64,000 nt of DNA from NCBI RefSeq assembly GCF_013426205.1, contig NC_089428.1, positions 868,001-932,000 of the forward strand, read 5' to 3'. The position numbers and the translations under genes are program-made. Source of the stretch: Metarhizium brunneum. Taxonomy: Eukaryota; Ascomycota; Sordariomycetes; Hypocreales; Clavicipitaceae. This document shows, in pieces, positions 38,016-49,626 of the stretch. A model generated the notes under the pieces. It was not told the DNA's origin. It did not search any database and saw only the letters and a program-made list of their open reading frames with translations. Within the stretch, counting starts at the first letter, position 1; each line of letters opens with the position of its first letter.

Positions 38016-39401
38016 ATGCCAGCCCAAATTACCGGCCCTATGGCAGCCAGCATCCCGATTCATATTGCCAACGACCAGAGTAACAACTACCGCAAACAAC
38101 ACAAGCACTCGCGATCGTCCTACTCAGAGTCGTCTCCGCTGGCCAACTCTAGAAACAACTCTCTGACTTTCCGCCCGCCCAAGCGACACATGTCAACTCC
38201 AGACAAGACCATCGCTATTACCAACGCAAGCGGGCGCCAGGCTGCGTCCCTGATTCGTGTCGCCACAGCCGTGGGATATCGCGTGCGAGCACAATTGAGA
38301 AATCTTGAAGGTGTTGTTGCCACCGAGGTCTCGACTAATCCAAACGTAACAGTATTTGTGGGTGAGCTGTATACCAGGCACAATCCTACAAATGAAAACA
38401 AAGACGTTACGCAAAATGGTCCGATTGCCGGCGTCGGCGTCAACCATGACCTGATATCAAATCTGTTCCGTGGCGCACAGCTGGCCTTCATAAACACGAC
38501 ATTTTACGGCGATGAAGTTCAAATTGGCATGGCTCTAGCTGATGCCGCCAAGAAGGCGGGGGTCCAACACTACATCTATTCGTCGATGCCTGATCACAAG
38601 GCCTACAACAAGGACTGGCCCTCTTTACCACTTTGGGCAGCAAAGCACGAGGTGGAAGAGTATGTTCGAAAGCTCGACCTCCCCGCGACCTTTGTTTACA
38701 CGGGCATCTATAACAACAACTTCACGTCGTGCCCATATCCATTGTTTTGCATGGAGCTGCAAGAAGATGGGTCTTTCATATGGCAAGCACCGTTCCACGA
38801 GGATGCCAAGCTTCCTTGGCTGGACGCGGAACACGACGTCGGGCCGGCAATCGTACAGTTATTCAAAGACGGCGTTTCGAAATGGAGGGGTGAGCGGATT
38901 GCTCTCGCTTATGAATATCTGTCGCCCAAAGAAGCCTGCAGACTGTTTGCAAGAGGCGTTGGCCGTCCCGTACACTACGTCCGTGGCCCCATTGAGGTCA
39001 AGGTCCAAATCCCCACTGGCTACCGAGAACAACTGGAGGCACTTGAGAAGCTTTTCAAGCTTAGCGAGACGGACCCCAAAAGACAGCCACCTTACTTTGG
39101 GGACATGAAGCTCGAGGTGAGCTGCCCTACCGAAGCCCTTGAGCTCTGGGAAGGCCCTCGGGGACTGGAGGAATATGCCCGAGAAATGTTCCCTCTCGAA
39201 GAGGAGGCCAACGGGCTTACGTGGATGCTGGACGAGGACGAACTCGAACAGAGATCTGCCGCCGACGATAAGCTCAATGCCACAACAACGTCTGTGGAAC
39301 AACTGAGGCTTCACGACGAGAATGAGGATGACGATTCAGATGAAGACGACGGACTTGTTATGCGGGGCTTGAAGCGAGACGAAGAACAATGGCTGGCATA
39401 G
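38016..39401 (+). CDS. nmrA: nitrogen metabolite repression regulator NmrA
   Basis: NAD(P)-binding co-repressor that in Aspergillus and Neurospora binds the GATA factor AreA/Nit2 and switches off nitrogen catabolism when ammonium or glutamine is plentiful. Single exon, 461 residues from the ATG at 38016. A second Met at residue 59 (MSTPDKTIAIT) gives the more usual start. The Rossmann motif is NASGRQA (residues 70-76) in place of the reductase-type GxxGxxG, as in true NmrA. Characteristic stretches: AFINTTFYGDEVQIG, HYIYSSMPDHKAY, YTGIYNNNFTSCPYPLF, LPWLDAEHDVGPAI. The YxxxK catalytic pair of active reductases is missing, consistent with a sensor role. The C-terminus is acidic (EDDDSDEDDG). 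The convergent neighbour is a PTR2 peptide transporter. Confidence 0.94.
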   Translation: MPAQITGPMAASIPIHIANDQSNNYRKQHKHSRSSYSESSPLANSRNNSLTFRPPKRHMSTPDKTIAITNASGRQAASLIRVATAVGYRVRAQLRNLEGVVATEVSTNPNVTVFVGELYTRHNPTNENKDVTQNGPIAGVGVNHDLISNLFRGAQLAFINTTFYGDEVQIGMALADAAKKAGVQHYIYSSMPDHKAYNKDWPSLPLWAAKHEVEEYVRKLDLPATFVYTGIYNNNFTSCPYPLFCMELQEDGSFIWQAPFHEDAKLPWLDAEHDVGPAIVQLFKDGVSKWRGERIALAYEYLSPKEACRLFARGVGRPVHYVRGPIEVKVQIPTGYREQLEALEKLFKLSETDPKRQPPYFGDMKLEVSCPTEALELWEGPRGLEEYAREMFPLEEEANGLTWMLDEDELEQRSAADDKLNATTTSVEQLRLHDENEDDDSDEDDGLVMRGLKRDEEQWLA

Positions 39402-40106
39402 TGTCAACTGCTATATTTACACAAACAACAACGCCATGTAGTGGATCGAGTACGGATTTGAAGCCAGCCACACGTTTCGCATGTTACGACACGCCCCCCT
39501 ATTTTCATGACACATAATCTACGAGGCTTTCTGGGCGTTGGGGGTATTGATTTTGAGGGTTAAAACGGTGATATGGACATTCCCCAGAGTAGGATAAAAA
39601 AGTACAGGATGCCTTGAATGAAGCCATGGGAAAGCAGACGATTACGAAAGAGCGCCATTTTCATCCAGGGTTGAAGAAGAACAAAAAAATATATGCACTG
39701 GTCACAGCGGACATGGAATCTACGTACCGAGGATTGTGGGGATTTATTGAACTGGAGTATCGAGCATTGTGTATGTTGGGCATCGTGCTACAGTAGCTTT
39801 GGCGCATCTTGCATATCCGAGGAATAAACATTGTACTATGCAGTTTATGACTGACGTGACTGAACCTACAGGTGCTTTTACTGACCGCATCGCGATGCTG
39901 CAATGCTTGTTGGAACCATTCAGTTTTGGCACAGGCTTATATTATAGGTGGTGCGAGAACGAGTCTTATTCGCAATAGTAGTCGAGTTTGCCCCATTCAT
40001 CCAAAATGCGTCAAGTCAAGTTGAGCCGCCGCCGCCGACGACGACGACAGCATTCACGCATGCCCAGTAAACTATGTACACGACACCTTCCCATTGACAC
40101 AAAAGA
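39402..40106. other. convergent intergenic nmrA / PTR2
   Basis: Holds the 3' regions of both genes. A CCG/ACG-rich run lies at about 40027-40048. No gene seen. Confidence 0.5.
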
Positions 40107-42155
40107 CTAACTCTTCTCATCCTTGAACGCAAAAGGAGCCTCGGCGTCAACCTTGCCCACCTGCCCCTCGGGCAACTCATTCAGCTCGTCCTCGTGGACA
40201 TCCAAGTTCCGAAACTGGAAATAGAAACAGGTGCCGGCGACAAAGGCCAGGATGGCCACAATAGCGTAGTTCCAGACGAGCAGCGGATCAGACGCGAGGC
40301 TGACAAAGGCCTGGCCGATGGCGGCGGCAAACGAGGTCATGAACAGGGCGACGGCCTGGACCATGGAGCGCATGTTCTTGGGGGCCTTGGAGTAGGCGTA
40401 CTCGAGGGAGGTGATGGAGGCAAAGACCTCGGCGAGGGCGATGAGCACGTAGGAGCCCGTCTGGGCCCACACGTTGATCTCGACGGCGGGGCACTTGACC
40501 GTCTGGCCGGCGCCGTCGAGGGTGGTGCCCGACGCGTAGCTGCCGCACTGGGATGTCTGGTAGATGTAGTGTTGGACGACGGCGGCCCAGACCATGGCTG
40601 CGGAGCCGACGAAGAAGCCGGCGGTGATTTTGCGAATAGGGGTGAAGCGGATGCCGGCTTTGCGCAGGGCCGGGTAGATGAAGAAGTCGTTGAGGGGGAT
40701 GAAGATGAGGAGCGCGAAGGGGTTGAGGTTGGAAAGTACGTCGTTGGGGATGCCGTTACGCTGGAGGACAGCAGCCTGCGAGATGAGGTTGTTGTTGACT
40801 GTGCGTCAATGGTTAGTGAGGAGCAGAGAAAAGAAAAGAAAAGAAAAGAAAAGAGAGGGGTTTAGAGGGGGATGAGGGAGGGGGGACCTGCTTTGGTTGT
40901 AGCACAGCCAGAAGATGGGATACCAGCAGAAGACGGCGCAGGCGGCGAATCCGCGTTGCAGCTCGTCGACCCAGGCGTCGTCAAAGGTCATCCAGGCCGG
41001 GCGGGTGTCGGGCGAGAAGCGCGAGGGCTTGACCGAGTCCCAGAAGGTGCCGTCGTGGAGGTTGCGATGCGTCTGGAACGGGTTGATGGACCAGCGGCCG
41101 CGCTGGGCGAGCATGAAGGTCCGCAGCGCCGGGACGAGCACCGACCCGGCGGGCTCGCGACGGAGATATCGCCGGCGCCCCCACCACATGACGAGCGGGC
41201 AGAAGCCCAGCATGATGGTTGGGAGCGTGTATGACAGGTAGAAGCCGACGTGCATCTCGGCGTACACCATGGTCAGCTGCCCGACCAGGGCGCCGACGTT
41301 GATGAAGAAGTAGAACCAGTTGTAGATGCGCTCCGTGGTGACGGCCGGGTCGACGATGACGCGCTCGCCGCTCTTGAGGGTCCGCACAAACATGCGCTGC
41401 TCGCCCAGCTGCTCCACGATGAGGCAGCTGATGTTGGGCTTGAAGCCACCCGTGCCAAAGCCGATGATGATGATGGCCGTGATCAGGCAACCCAGCGAGG
41501 CGCCCTGGCGGACGATGATGGGCGGGATCGCCGACAGAATGAGGATGACGTGGCCGAAGAGGTTGACTCCCAGGGCCGCGCTGATGGTCTTGTACCGCCC
41601 CCATTTGGCGTCGGCCACCCACGCGCCGAACAGAGGCATGAAGTATTGCCAGAACTGGTTGAAGATGGTGATGCCTGTCGAGGCGCGCTGACCCATCCCC
41701 AGGGCGCCGGGCTGCGTTGGGTCGGCGCCTGTTGTCGAGCCGGGGGGAAGAGGTTGCTGGATGAAGTTGGTAACTTTTGGTCACGGCGATTTCTTAGTAT
41801 TTTTGTTTCTGGGATACCAAATGACGGCACAGAACGGGTTCCCCCCGTGGTGTATATACTTACACACGACCGTGGATCCATAGTACGAGAAGCGCTCGCA
41901 GAGCTCAATAAAGGCGATTGTAAAGAGCTTCAGTGGAATGTGATTGGGTACACGACGCAGAAGGGCCAGCTCCTCGGTCGTCGGTAGGACGGACGTCTCA
42001 TCGAGTTCCTGTGTATCGCCTAGGGCGACGACGCTATTCTGGACAGCAGCTTCGTGTTTCTGAACGGCCTGGGGGGACGCCCGCTTCTCATCTGTGGCTT
42101 CGGCGCGAAGCTGGGCTCCCACCACCGGCTCGGCCAGATTATCACCAGTGGGCAT
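40107..42155 (-). CDS. PTR2: PTR2-type peptide/proton symporter (POT family)
   Basis: Plasma-membrane uptake of di- and tripeptides with protons. Exons 42155-41864, 41773-40892 and 40798-40107 give 621 residues with about 12 membrane helices. The N-terminal helix carries the POT hallmark ELCERFSYYG. Junction 1 restores STVVFTNFIQQPLPPG. Junction 2 restores WLCYNQINNNLISQA only if the second intron (40799-40891, 93 bp) starts with GC (GCAGGT...CACAG). A GT four bases later breaks the frame. The family motif NWFYFFINVGAL and the C-terminal ITSLEYAYSKAPKNMRS are present. An (AAAAG)n tract lies in that intron. Yeast PTR2 is controlled by nitrogen and by the N-degron pathway; regulation here is not visible. 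Confidence 0.93.
40828..40855. repeat. (AAAAG)n microsatellite in PTR2 intron 2
   Basis: Five tandem copies of AAAAG on the plus strand, within the GC-AG intron. Confidence 0.85.
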
Positions 42156-44364
42156 AATGACGCGTGCTGTGAGTCCAGTTGTTTCCCCAAGAAGCAAGCA
42201 ACACAAAACGGCCTGGGTGGCTCAACGTGGCGGACGGCAACTGTACGGGGAAGGAGGAAGACGAGATGGGACGTTTTTGCGTCCCTTGGCGAAGTAGGGC
42301 TCCGACCCCCGTCTTATAGATGGCATTTTGGAATGAAAGGAGTCAGAAGATACAGCATGGCCTTCCTGGAGGCTTGGCCAGGAGCCCATGTTGGCGGGCA
42401 TATTGCACAGGAATGGCCGGTGGGCGTGCCTGGGGAAGGACTCGAGGGCTTCTTTCGAAAACGCGACGACGGGATTGGAGAAGGAGAGAAGCACTTGGCT
42501 TTACACACCCACATGGCCCTCTGAGATATCTCTATCTGGGCACCGGCGGGGATGCTTCGTCTTGGCAAAGGAAGAGGTCAGGAGACGCGGCGTGGGAGAG
42601 CCCTACAGCAATGTCGGCCATGATTTGAACAAGAGAAGATGGCTCGCGATAAGACCTCCTGTAGAACGATGGTTCCCCGGCAAGCCCCGTGGTTGCAATT
42701 CCGAAGACGAAACTCGACTTGACGAAAATGCTTGGGACCAAGACCTTGGCGCGTTCATCTGGGAGGCAGACATGCGACCATCCCGGCGAAACCTGGGGCC
42801 ATGGGCAAGGATTGGCGGCCTAGTGCTGTAGTTAATCTCGCTGTTGGGATAAAGTTGCTGGGCAGAGTTATTTCTGGTCCCAATCGTATGCAGCCACTGT
42901 CCCAAGAGGGAAGCTCGATATTGCACAAGTCGTCAGCTTGCTTGATGGTGTCCGGTGACAGGTGGTCGGCTGTTTTGCTCATCTTCGGCACCTGGAAGGT
43001 GTATGGGGTTCCGCTTGCACGGACGGATCAGGACGTCGCCACCAGCCCCCCTCGCACCGCACTCTTGCCATGATGCCGGAATTTGTCGATGGGAGATGCC
43101 GCCATCCATGAATCGCAACGGCCAAACAAACTTGGTACGAGGAGCGGGGTGAGTGCTTTTAATTGGTGTTGCTGATTGGTGCGGCTTGGCACCTTGGCAG
43201 CTTGCATCTCGTAGTGCTGCATGTATGTACATACGATGCCTCGTGGACAGACTGGAGGGAAGGAGCATTGCTCACTTTGGAGGGCCACGCCTTAAGAAGA
43301 AAGTCTGGTAGCCTCCATGTCCCCTTCTCCCCTGAGTTGTAGTATGTAGAGCATTGTAGGTAGAGTATCTGCAACCCCTTCAAACCACAAGATTGAGCGG
43401 TTGTCGAAAAGCCACAAACGCCTATTAACGCTATGCGCCATGGCATACATTTCCACCTGCCCCATTGCTCCTAATCAATCGCACTACCTGCGGGCCAAGA
43501 TGTTCTGGTTCTATTTCTACTACCCTGTGGCTGTTCCGGTTCCATGCTTGTCTTCCTCGACAAGACCGCCGTAAATTCATACTACCCTGCAGCCAAGACC
43601 CTGATTGAAGTTTCGTTTGGAACGAAAGGGAAACATCCTCAACACGGCGGGCTACCCGAGTGGAGCTGTCGTTCATATTCACTTATAGTTTCCTTGGCAC
43701 CAAGATCTGCGAGGCTACGTGTTTCGGAGCTATCTTGATGTGAATTGCTCGGCGGGCTCACTCTTTTTCCTGGGTGCGCTCACGCCCCATCAAGTACGTG
43801 GATTTCAGACTTTATATTAGTAGTATAATATATTAGTACCATATATTTGATGGCAGGTAAATATATTCTGTTTTGACGAGTTGAATGCTTGGCAGCTCAC
43901 TCCAAAAGCAAACGATGCTGGATATTCTAGCACCCTGCCCATAATGCACATGGAAAGGTTTTTGACCCATGCGCCGTGATTCGACGCCTGGACGAGTTGG
44001 ATGAGAGTTGCCTCGGCCATGTCATGCGACTCATGCCCTCGAAACATGACAAAATGCAAAGCTTCTTTCAACTTGGGCAGCGTGTTGCTGGAACTATGAT
44101 CCCCCTCGGCCCGTTTACTATACACCCGATCCCATACTGTCCGTCTAATTATAAAATTACTACGTTGCATCTAGTGACGCACAATCGCAACGGCGGTTCG
44201 CACCCAAAGTACAAGCGCCAGCTAGCTTCCTATCCCGACTCCCCTCAATTCACATACTCCAGACATTTTCCCATATGATACATCATGCCAGGTGACCAAG
44301 GCAGATCCCATCGACAAGTCCCCCAATTATTGACCAGCTAAATCCACACACACGCGCGCCGTGC
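42156..44364. other. intergenic region PTR2 to ERG2
   Basis: Contains the PTR2 promoter on its left side and the ERG2 3' end on its right. Open frames of up to 156 codons (42054-42524, 42388-42831) do not look coding. An AT-rich patch lies at 43810-43850. No mobile element ends noticed. Confidence 0.5.
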
Positions 44365-45175
44365 CTAGAATTTGCCCCTGAGCAAGTTCCCAACCATCTG
44401 CTTGGCCGTCAAATGCGTCGTCTTCCACAAAGTCGGATAGTCAAGGGTGCTGAACAAGCCGTCCGCAAAGCCGAAAAAGAGCATGGGCGGGATCCATCCC
44501 CGCGCGTACTCGAGCGCAAAGCACTTGTCCGGCATCCGGTACTGCTTGACCTCTCCGCGACGCAAGTGGTGCACGCTGCCGGGGGGATACACCTCGGGCT
44601 CATACTCGCCCGGCACGTACGCCCACTCCTCGCCCGTCAAGATGTGGAAGTAGTCGTCTGCGGTGTGCCGCCCCGTGTGGCCCTCGGTGCCAATCGCCGT
44701 TCCTAAAACCACCTTGTTAGCCTGCACCATGCCCCCCCCTCCCCTGGATGAGGAAAACGCGGTACCAAAAATAATGAGATATTCCGTAATGCCTTGTCGT
44801 TGGTCAGCCTGGGCCATCTTCGCACTCGGTCCGCACGCAGGTGTACTCACTAGCGTGGATGATGTACATGGCGCCCATGGCACCGCCGGCGTTGTTAAAC
44901 ACCCAGTCCTCCTGGAGGTTGATGTGCGCGCCGTGCGTCTTGTGCAGGTCGTCGACGATGTACTTGACCACGGCGCGCGTGTCGTTGCCATGCTCGGCAA
45001 GGCCCCTCTTGGACACGTCGTGTAGCTCGTCCAGGTCAAAGATGTAGAACTTGTCCAGGTTCCGCTCCGCGAGGTACACCATTGATGCTAGGAGGGCGGT
45101 TAGCACGCCCAGGATGCCGAGTAATTGGCCGATGGGGGAACTGGCGCCCCTCTGAGAGGGCTTTGATTTGGGCAT
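44365..45175 (-). CDS. ERG2: C-8 sterol isomerase Erg2
   Basis: ER enzyme that shifts the sterol double bond from C8 to C7 in ergosterol synthesis; related to the mammalian sigma-1 receptor. Exons 45175-44851, 44792-44766 (27 nt) and 44702-44365, with introns of 58 and 63 bp; 229 residues, the normal length. Junctions restore [26 protein letters not shown], quoted here as two parts: [13 protein letters not shown] and [13 protein letters not shown]. One N-terminal membrane helix at about 15-37. Conserved [19 protein letters not shown] and [18 protein letters not shown] are present. No anomalies. Confidence 0.96.
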
Positions 45176-45768
45176 TTTCTGCAAGGCAACAAAAGGGACA
45201 GTGGGAAACGAAAAATGAGTGACTAATCGTGATTGAATAATTGGGCTACACACGGCCGGGCGGGCTGTATATAAATACTAAGTAGAGAGAGCGAGATGCG
45301 TGTTGGATGCAACTCGAGGAACTTGGGGGCAGTTTTGCCGCCCCACACCGCTCGTGGTCTCGGAGAGGTAAGCTTCCGGCTGGGTCGATTATCACCAACT
45401 TGTGTGAGACGGAGGCTGATGAGCAGTGGGAGGGGACCGGCGTCCGTAACGTCCGCGGGTGCCGAAGCGGAATACTCTGGACCTGGGTCGGAATAGAAGA
45501 AGATGATGAAAAGAATCGAATGCACAAATTGCAAATCCCAAATTATTTCATGGTGAAGCTTTTGGAATTATCATCATTGTCGCTGCCACTCCCCCGTGGA
45601 GGAAGTCCCCATTCCAACTAAGAAAATCATATACCCGAACTATCCGTTGTAATACACTATCCCTGTTACTTCCTTCAACTCCCATCTGATGGCATCCGTA
45701 GAAAAGTCAGAAAATAACCTAGGTATACATGATCTGCCTCGTGACGTGCGCTGAAATAAGTCCAACAG
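45176..45768. other. intergenic ERG2 / IES1
   Basis: Promoter of ERG2 and 3' region of IES1. A TATA-like tatataaata lies at about 45269-45278, roughly 95 bp before the ERG2 start codon (minus strand). No gene seen. Confidence 0.5.
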
Positions 45769-47757
45769 TTACTCCACGTCAGAATCGCCCATGACTTCGG
45801 TCTTGTCTGGGTCATCTACATCGTCATCCCCATCATCTAACAAGGCAGTCTGGTCGTCAATATCTGCGTCACCCATAGTAAGATCTCCATTTGCGTCGCC
45901 ATTCTTCGTGGGGGAATCATTCAACTCATTGTCATCCCCGCCCTTGTTGCCGCTGGCCTTCACTGTTGCCTTCTGGTTCTTGATGGGCGCGATAATGCCC
46001 AGCTCGGTTTCGTGTCCTACCCACCGACGGAGACGTCGCGAAGCTCTTCTCAGGGCGGCCGCATAGGCACTGACTTCTTCGCCATAGTCATCTGTCTCGG
46101 CAGTCACAAGAGCAAGCCCGCCTAGACCTCTCTCGCGGAACACGGCAGTCTTGTCTTTGCTGGAAATGTTGCGTGGTATTGCGTCCTCACCGTCGCTGTC
46201 CTGGAACGGGTCTTCTTGGGCCTGGGTCCGCCTGTATGCTCTATATACGGCTCCATCCTGGCGTCGAGCCTTGCGGCTCTTGTGGTGGTGTTTTCGAATC
46301 CCTCGGTCTAGAATGTACTCAACACGTTCATTGCGGTTTCTTTCCACAGCAAGCTGATGCGCTGTTGGGGGCCGAGGTTTCCTCGACCCAACACCTTCCG
46401 ATCCGTGACGAGCTGGGGATGACCCTTCAAAGATCTGGTACTTGAGCCCCAACCCTCGTCGACCACCTCTTCCCACGTGTCGGGGTGGAGGCGTAGATCT
46501 TGTGCTGTCTCGGTCCGAATCATGTTTAGAAGGACGGATGCGTGGAAGGATAGCAGGACCTTCCTCATTCAAAGTCGCCCGTTTTCCGCGTTTTGTCTCC
46601 CTTTCATTCAGATAGGCTTGGTCCATCTCGAGAATCTTGGCTCGCGTCTTTTGCTTATCGCGCCCAAAAACGAGTTCCTCGGGGGTATCTACGTTTTCCT
46701 TGGCTCGCTCATCGTCCGACATCTCAACAAGCTCTGGAACACCCTGGTTTGCCACATCTAGGCCGTAGTCGACACCAGCACCAAACGGATTTTCCTCACA
46801 GCCCTCCTCGGTGAAATCAGACTCAAGGTAAAACCACATGAGCCACAAGAAGGCCGAAGCGCGGGACTTGCTGCTGTACTGTGTCTTCATAATAAGGTCG
46901 TGGAATTCTTGGTGATTGGGGAAATGCAATTCGGCAACCTTCTGAGCCGAATGGCACATGGAAAAAATGAGATTAACAGGGTTGGTTCGAGGTACTTGGA
47001 CCTTCTTGATCTTCTCCAACGAATTGGGTTCTTCCCTGTCCTCAGCACCGCCCTTCAAGATAGACTTGAGACGGGGGGCGTCTTGCAGTTGCTTGTACGC
47101 GTGTGCATCTTGGTGCGCCTGTAACGACGGGATCGCGTGGTATGTTCGAAGCTGGGCTCTCATTTCGGGAAAGACTAAAAGTTTGGCTCGGTTAGTTTGG
47201 ATGTTTCAAAAATGATGTATTGGTGGTATGTGCGGATGGGGGATATTGTACGTACAATTGAGCGTGGTATTCATGCGGCCAACGTTGACCAGAAGGCAGA
47301 CCATGGCCATGCCCTTGGCTGCATCTCGGTCACTGAGGAGTTTGTCTCTTAAGACTTTGCTAGTTTTGCTACTTCGCGACATGGTATCAATGTAGAGATC
47401 GGCAAAACATTGCTTGTCCATGTCACGATCGTACGAGTTGGTAAAAACCTTTTGATCGTTGTCGAAAACGGCCTTGAGGAAGTCGTACTGAATATCTTCA
47501 CGCCAGAGCGGCTCACCATCTTCCTTTTTCAGATGTCGGATTTTGCCAATCTGATGGGGCGCATCGCCGCCCTTTGTTGAAGCCCTGCCTCTGCCACGGG
47601 CAGGCTTCTCCTGGATCTCGGTGGGTTCATCGGCCATCTGCGTATCCTCATCGTCGCTCGCAGCGCGTGAGATGAATGACTTGGCTTCCTGAGCAGCAGG
47701 AGAGCTTGGGGCTTCGATGTCGGACGTGGCCGCGTCCGAACTGGGTGAGGCGGCCAT
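45769..47757 (-). CDS. IES1: INO80 chromatin remodelling complex subunit Ies1
   Basis: Fungal-specific subunit of the INO80 nucleosome remodeller. Exons 47757-47256 and 47174-45769 (81-bp intron, phase 1) give 635 residues. The N-terminal conserved block includes PLWREDIQYDFLKAVFDN and a following helical region; the junction reads NTTLNFFPEMRAQL. The second block has SSKSRASAFLWLMWFYLES and NPFGAGVDYG. A basic central region and a strongly acidic C-terminus with repeated Asp suit a nuclear chromatin protein. Divergent from POM34 across 755 bp. Confidence 0.88.
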
Positions 47758-48512
47758 ATTGATGGTGGGAGGCTGCACGGGGGGTGGACGAGAAAAGGGC
47801 AGTAGGATCGCGGGTACTGAGCTGGAAGTGTCGCGGGTTGCGATGCGAATCAAAGGCGCATCATCACCATGGCACGGTTGGACTACGGAATGAGGGAGTA
47901 AAAGGCGCTTGTTTGATGAATTCTCGATGGCGACGCGAGAATTAGATGGGTGTCGATTATGTCGGGTTTATGCAAGTGGTGGTCAGGGCTGGCGAGAATC
48001 AGCTTGCATTGAGCTTGAGAAAAGTCGATCCACGTTTGCTGCGCAGCCAAGTCCCAGGACAAAGTCTCCAAGTCACCACCATTCTTGGAAGTCACGGCCC
48101 ACGACATGTCGCACGCTTGACTTGGCCCGTGCGCCACTTGACCCCTGCATCCACTCGGCCGCCTGACTTGACTGGTTGTCTGCCGCTTTTCGTCGCCTGC
48201 CTCGATGAACATCAACAAATATCACAGCCTCGACGACTCGGAGCAGAAGCTCACTGGCCATCGTGCCCACGCCCAGTGCATCTACTAACCAGCAGCAAAC
48301 GACTATTTACGAGCGATCGGAACATTTATCTCACCCATTTTTTTCTTACGACGCCGCGTTAGATACACGGTAAGTCGGGCAAAGCTTTTGCTGCCAACCG
48401 TAGGCCGCGCTGACCAGACCAACTTCCTAGAGCTCTCCTTTCCAAGAGTACCCCAACCCTCAACACTAGGAATTGGACCATACCATTCTAGAATAAAGCA
48501 CTCCCGGCCAGC
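47758..48512. promoter_or_regulatory. divergent promoter IES1 / POM34
   Basis: Both neighbours start outwards from here. Many short open frames exist without coding character. No TATA box stands out. Confidence 0.45.
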
Positions 48513-49346
48513 ATGTCGACTCCTGTCCAGTCGACGCCCACCAAGGCAGCTCCCGCTGTTGACAGTCCTGGCACATGGCGGCATCCGCGATTAAATGAAA
48601 TCACCCGAAGGCAGAGTGCGACGAATTTCTCCGAGAAAAATATTCGGCAAATAGTCTACAATATAGTTGCCTTATTAGTCCTGTGGTCTCTTCGACTGCT
48701 TGCCAAAATGAAGATCAACCCCCAAATGTAAGAAGCCGTGCGCCCACCATTGGCAGCATCACAAGCTAACCACCGTCGCAGTGTCTCCAGCACATTCCGA
48801 ACGTACTTGAGTTGGGCGTGGTTCGTGTTTCAAATCATCCCATTCATTCAAATATGCCTCGCCTGTCTACCACTTGTCCGCGCCAAGGACGACCTCTCCG
48901 ACATCCCTTTGACCGGTGCCCAACGAAAGCTGCTCGGTCTTCCGCCAACTTCCGCCCCGCCGACTCCAGATGCCAAGTTCAGTACGCCTCCACGGTACTC
49001 GAGGACGCCTTCGATTGCTGGATCTGTCGGAAGCAGGGGCAGCTATGCTAGCTCACCGCTGTCCGGACGAGGCAGTCCGCTTATTCAGGGCTCCTTCGGG
49101 GCTTCTGGTTCACAATACTCCCCAGTGGGTAGCCCGGTCTTTCAAAAAAGTATTAGTGGGCTAGGAAATGGTCGACGATCATCCTTTGGATCAGGCAGTC
49201 CCTTTGCTCAGAGTACGTCGGCAAACTTGTTTTCGGATCCAGGCTCTCCCAGCCCCTCTGGAGGCAAGCGCACAAGTGTAGGGCTCAACAGCAAATGGCT
49301 GTATGAGAGAGGGAGACGGTCCTCTAGCAGCGCATGGCTTCATTAG
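48513..49346 (+). CDS. POM34: nuclear pore membrane protein Pom34
   Basis: Integral membrane nucleoporin that helps anchor the pore. Exons 48513-48727 and 48782-49346 (54-bp intron, phase 2) give 259 residues. Two hydrophobic segments at about 47-66 and 80-102 form a hairpin. The C-terminal half is Ser/Gly/Pro-rich with repeated SP sites (SSPLSGRGSPL, SPVGSPVF, GSGSPF), likely phosphorylated. The junction restores KINPQIVSSTFRTYL. Length matches other fungal Pom34 proteins. Confidence 0.85.
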
Positions 49347-49626
49347 ATGGGCGCGGCCGTGATGAATTTTGTACAAGAAGCGCAGCATGGATACGAAGTG
49401 GTGGAGCCATAATGTCACGGATAGAAACCAAGTCACATATTTGGGCACATGCCATGTCAGCAACTTTAATTATATGGTAGGGATGGCGTAAACGGGCGGC
49501 TACTGCTAATGATAAAAAAAATAATGTATAGCTGAGAAAACCTGGTTGCTAGGCCATGTCTTTCGGTGTCCTTTCATCCTCCTGTGTTTTCATCCCATTC
49601 AGCGAACGACGTGCAAGACCGGCCGT

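Noticed and set aside
16032..42155. Functional N-degron cluster of NTA1 and PTR2
   Set aside because: They are about 21 kb apart with DER1, RFC4 and other unrelated genes between; linkage is probably chance.
42388..42831. 147-codon open frame between PTR2 and ERG2
   Set aside because: Several overlapping frames of similar length occur here; none shows a recognisable fold or signal peptide.
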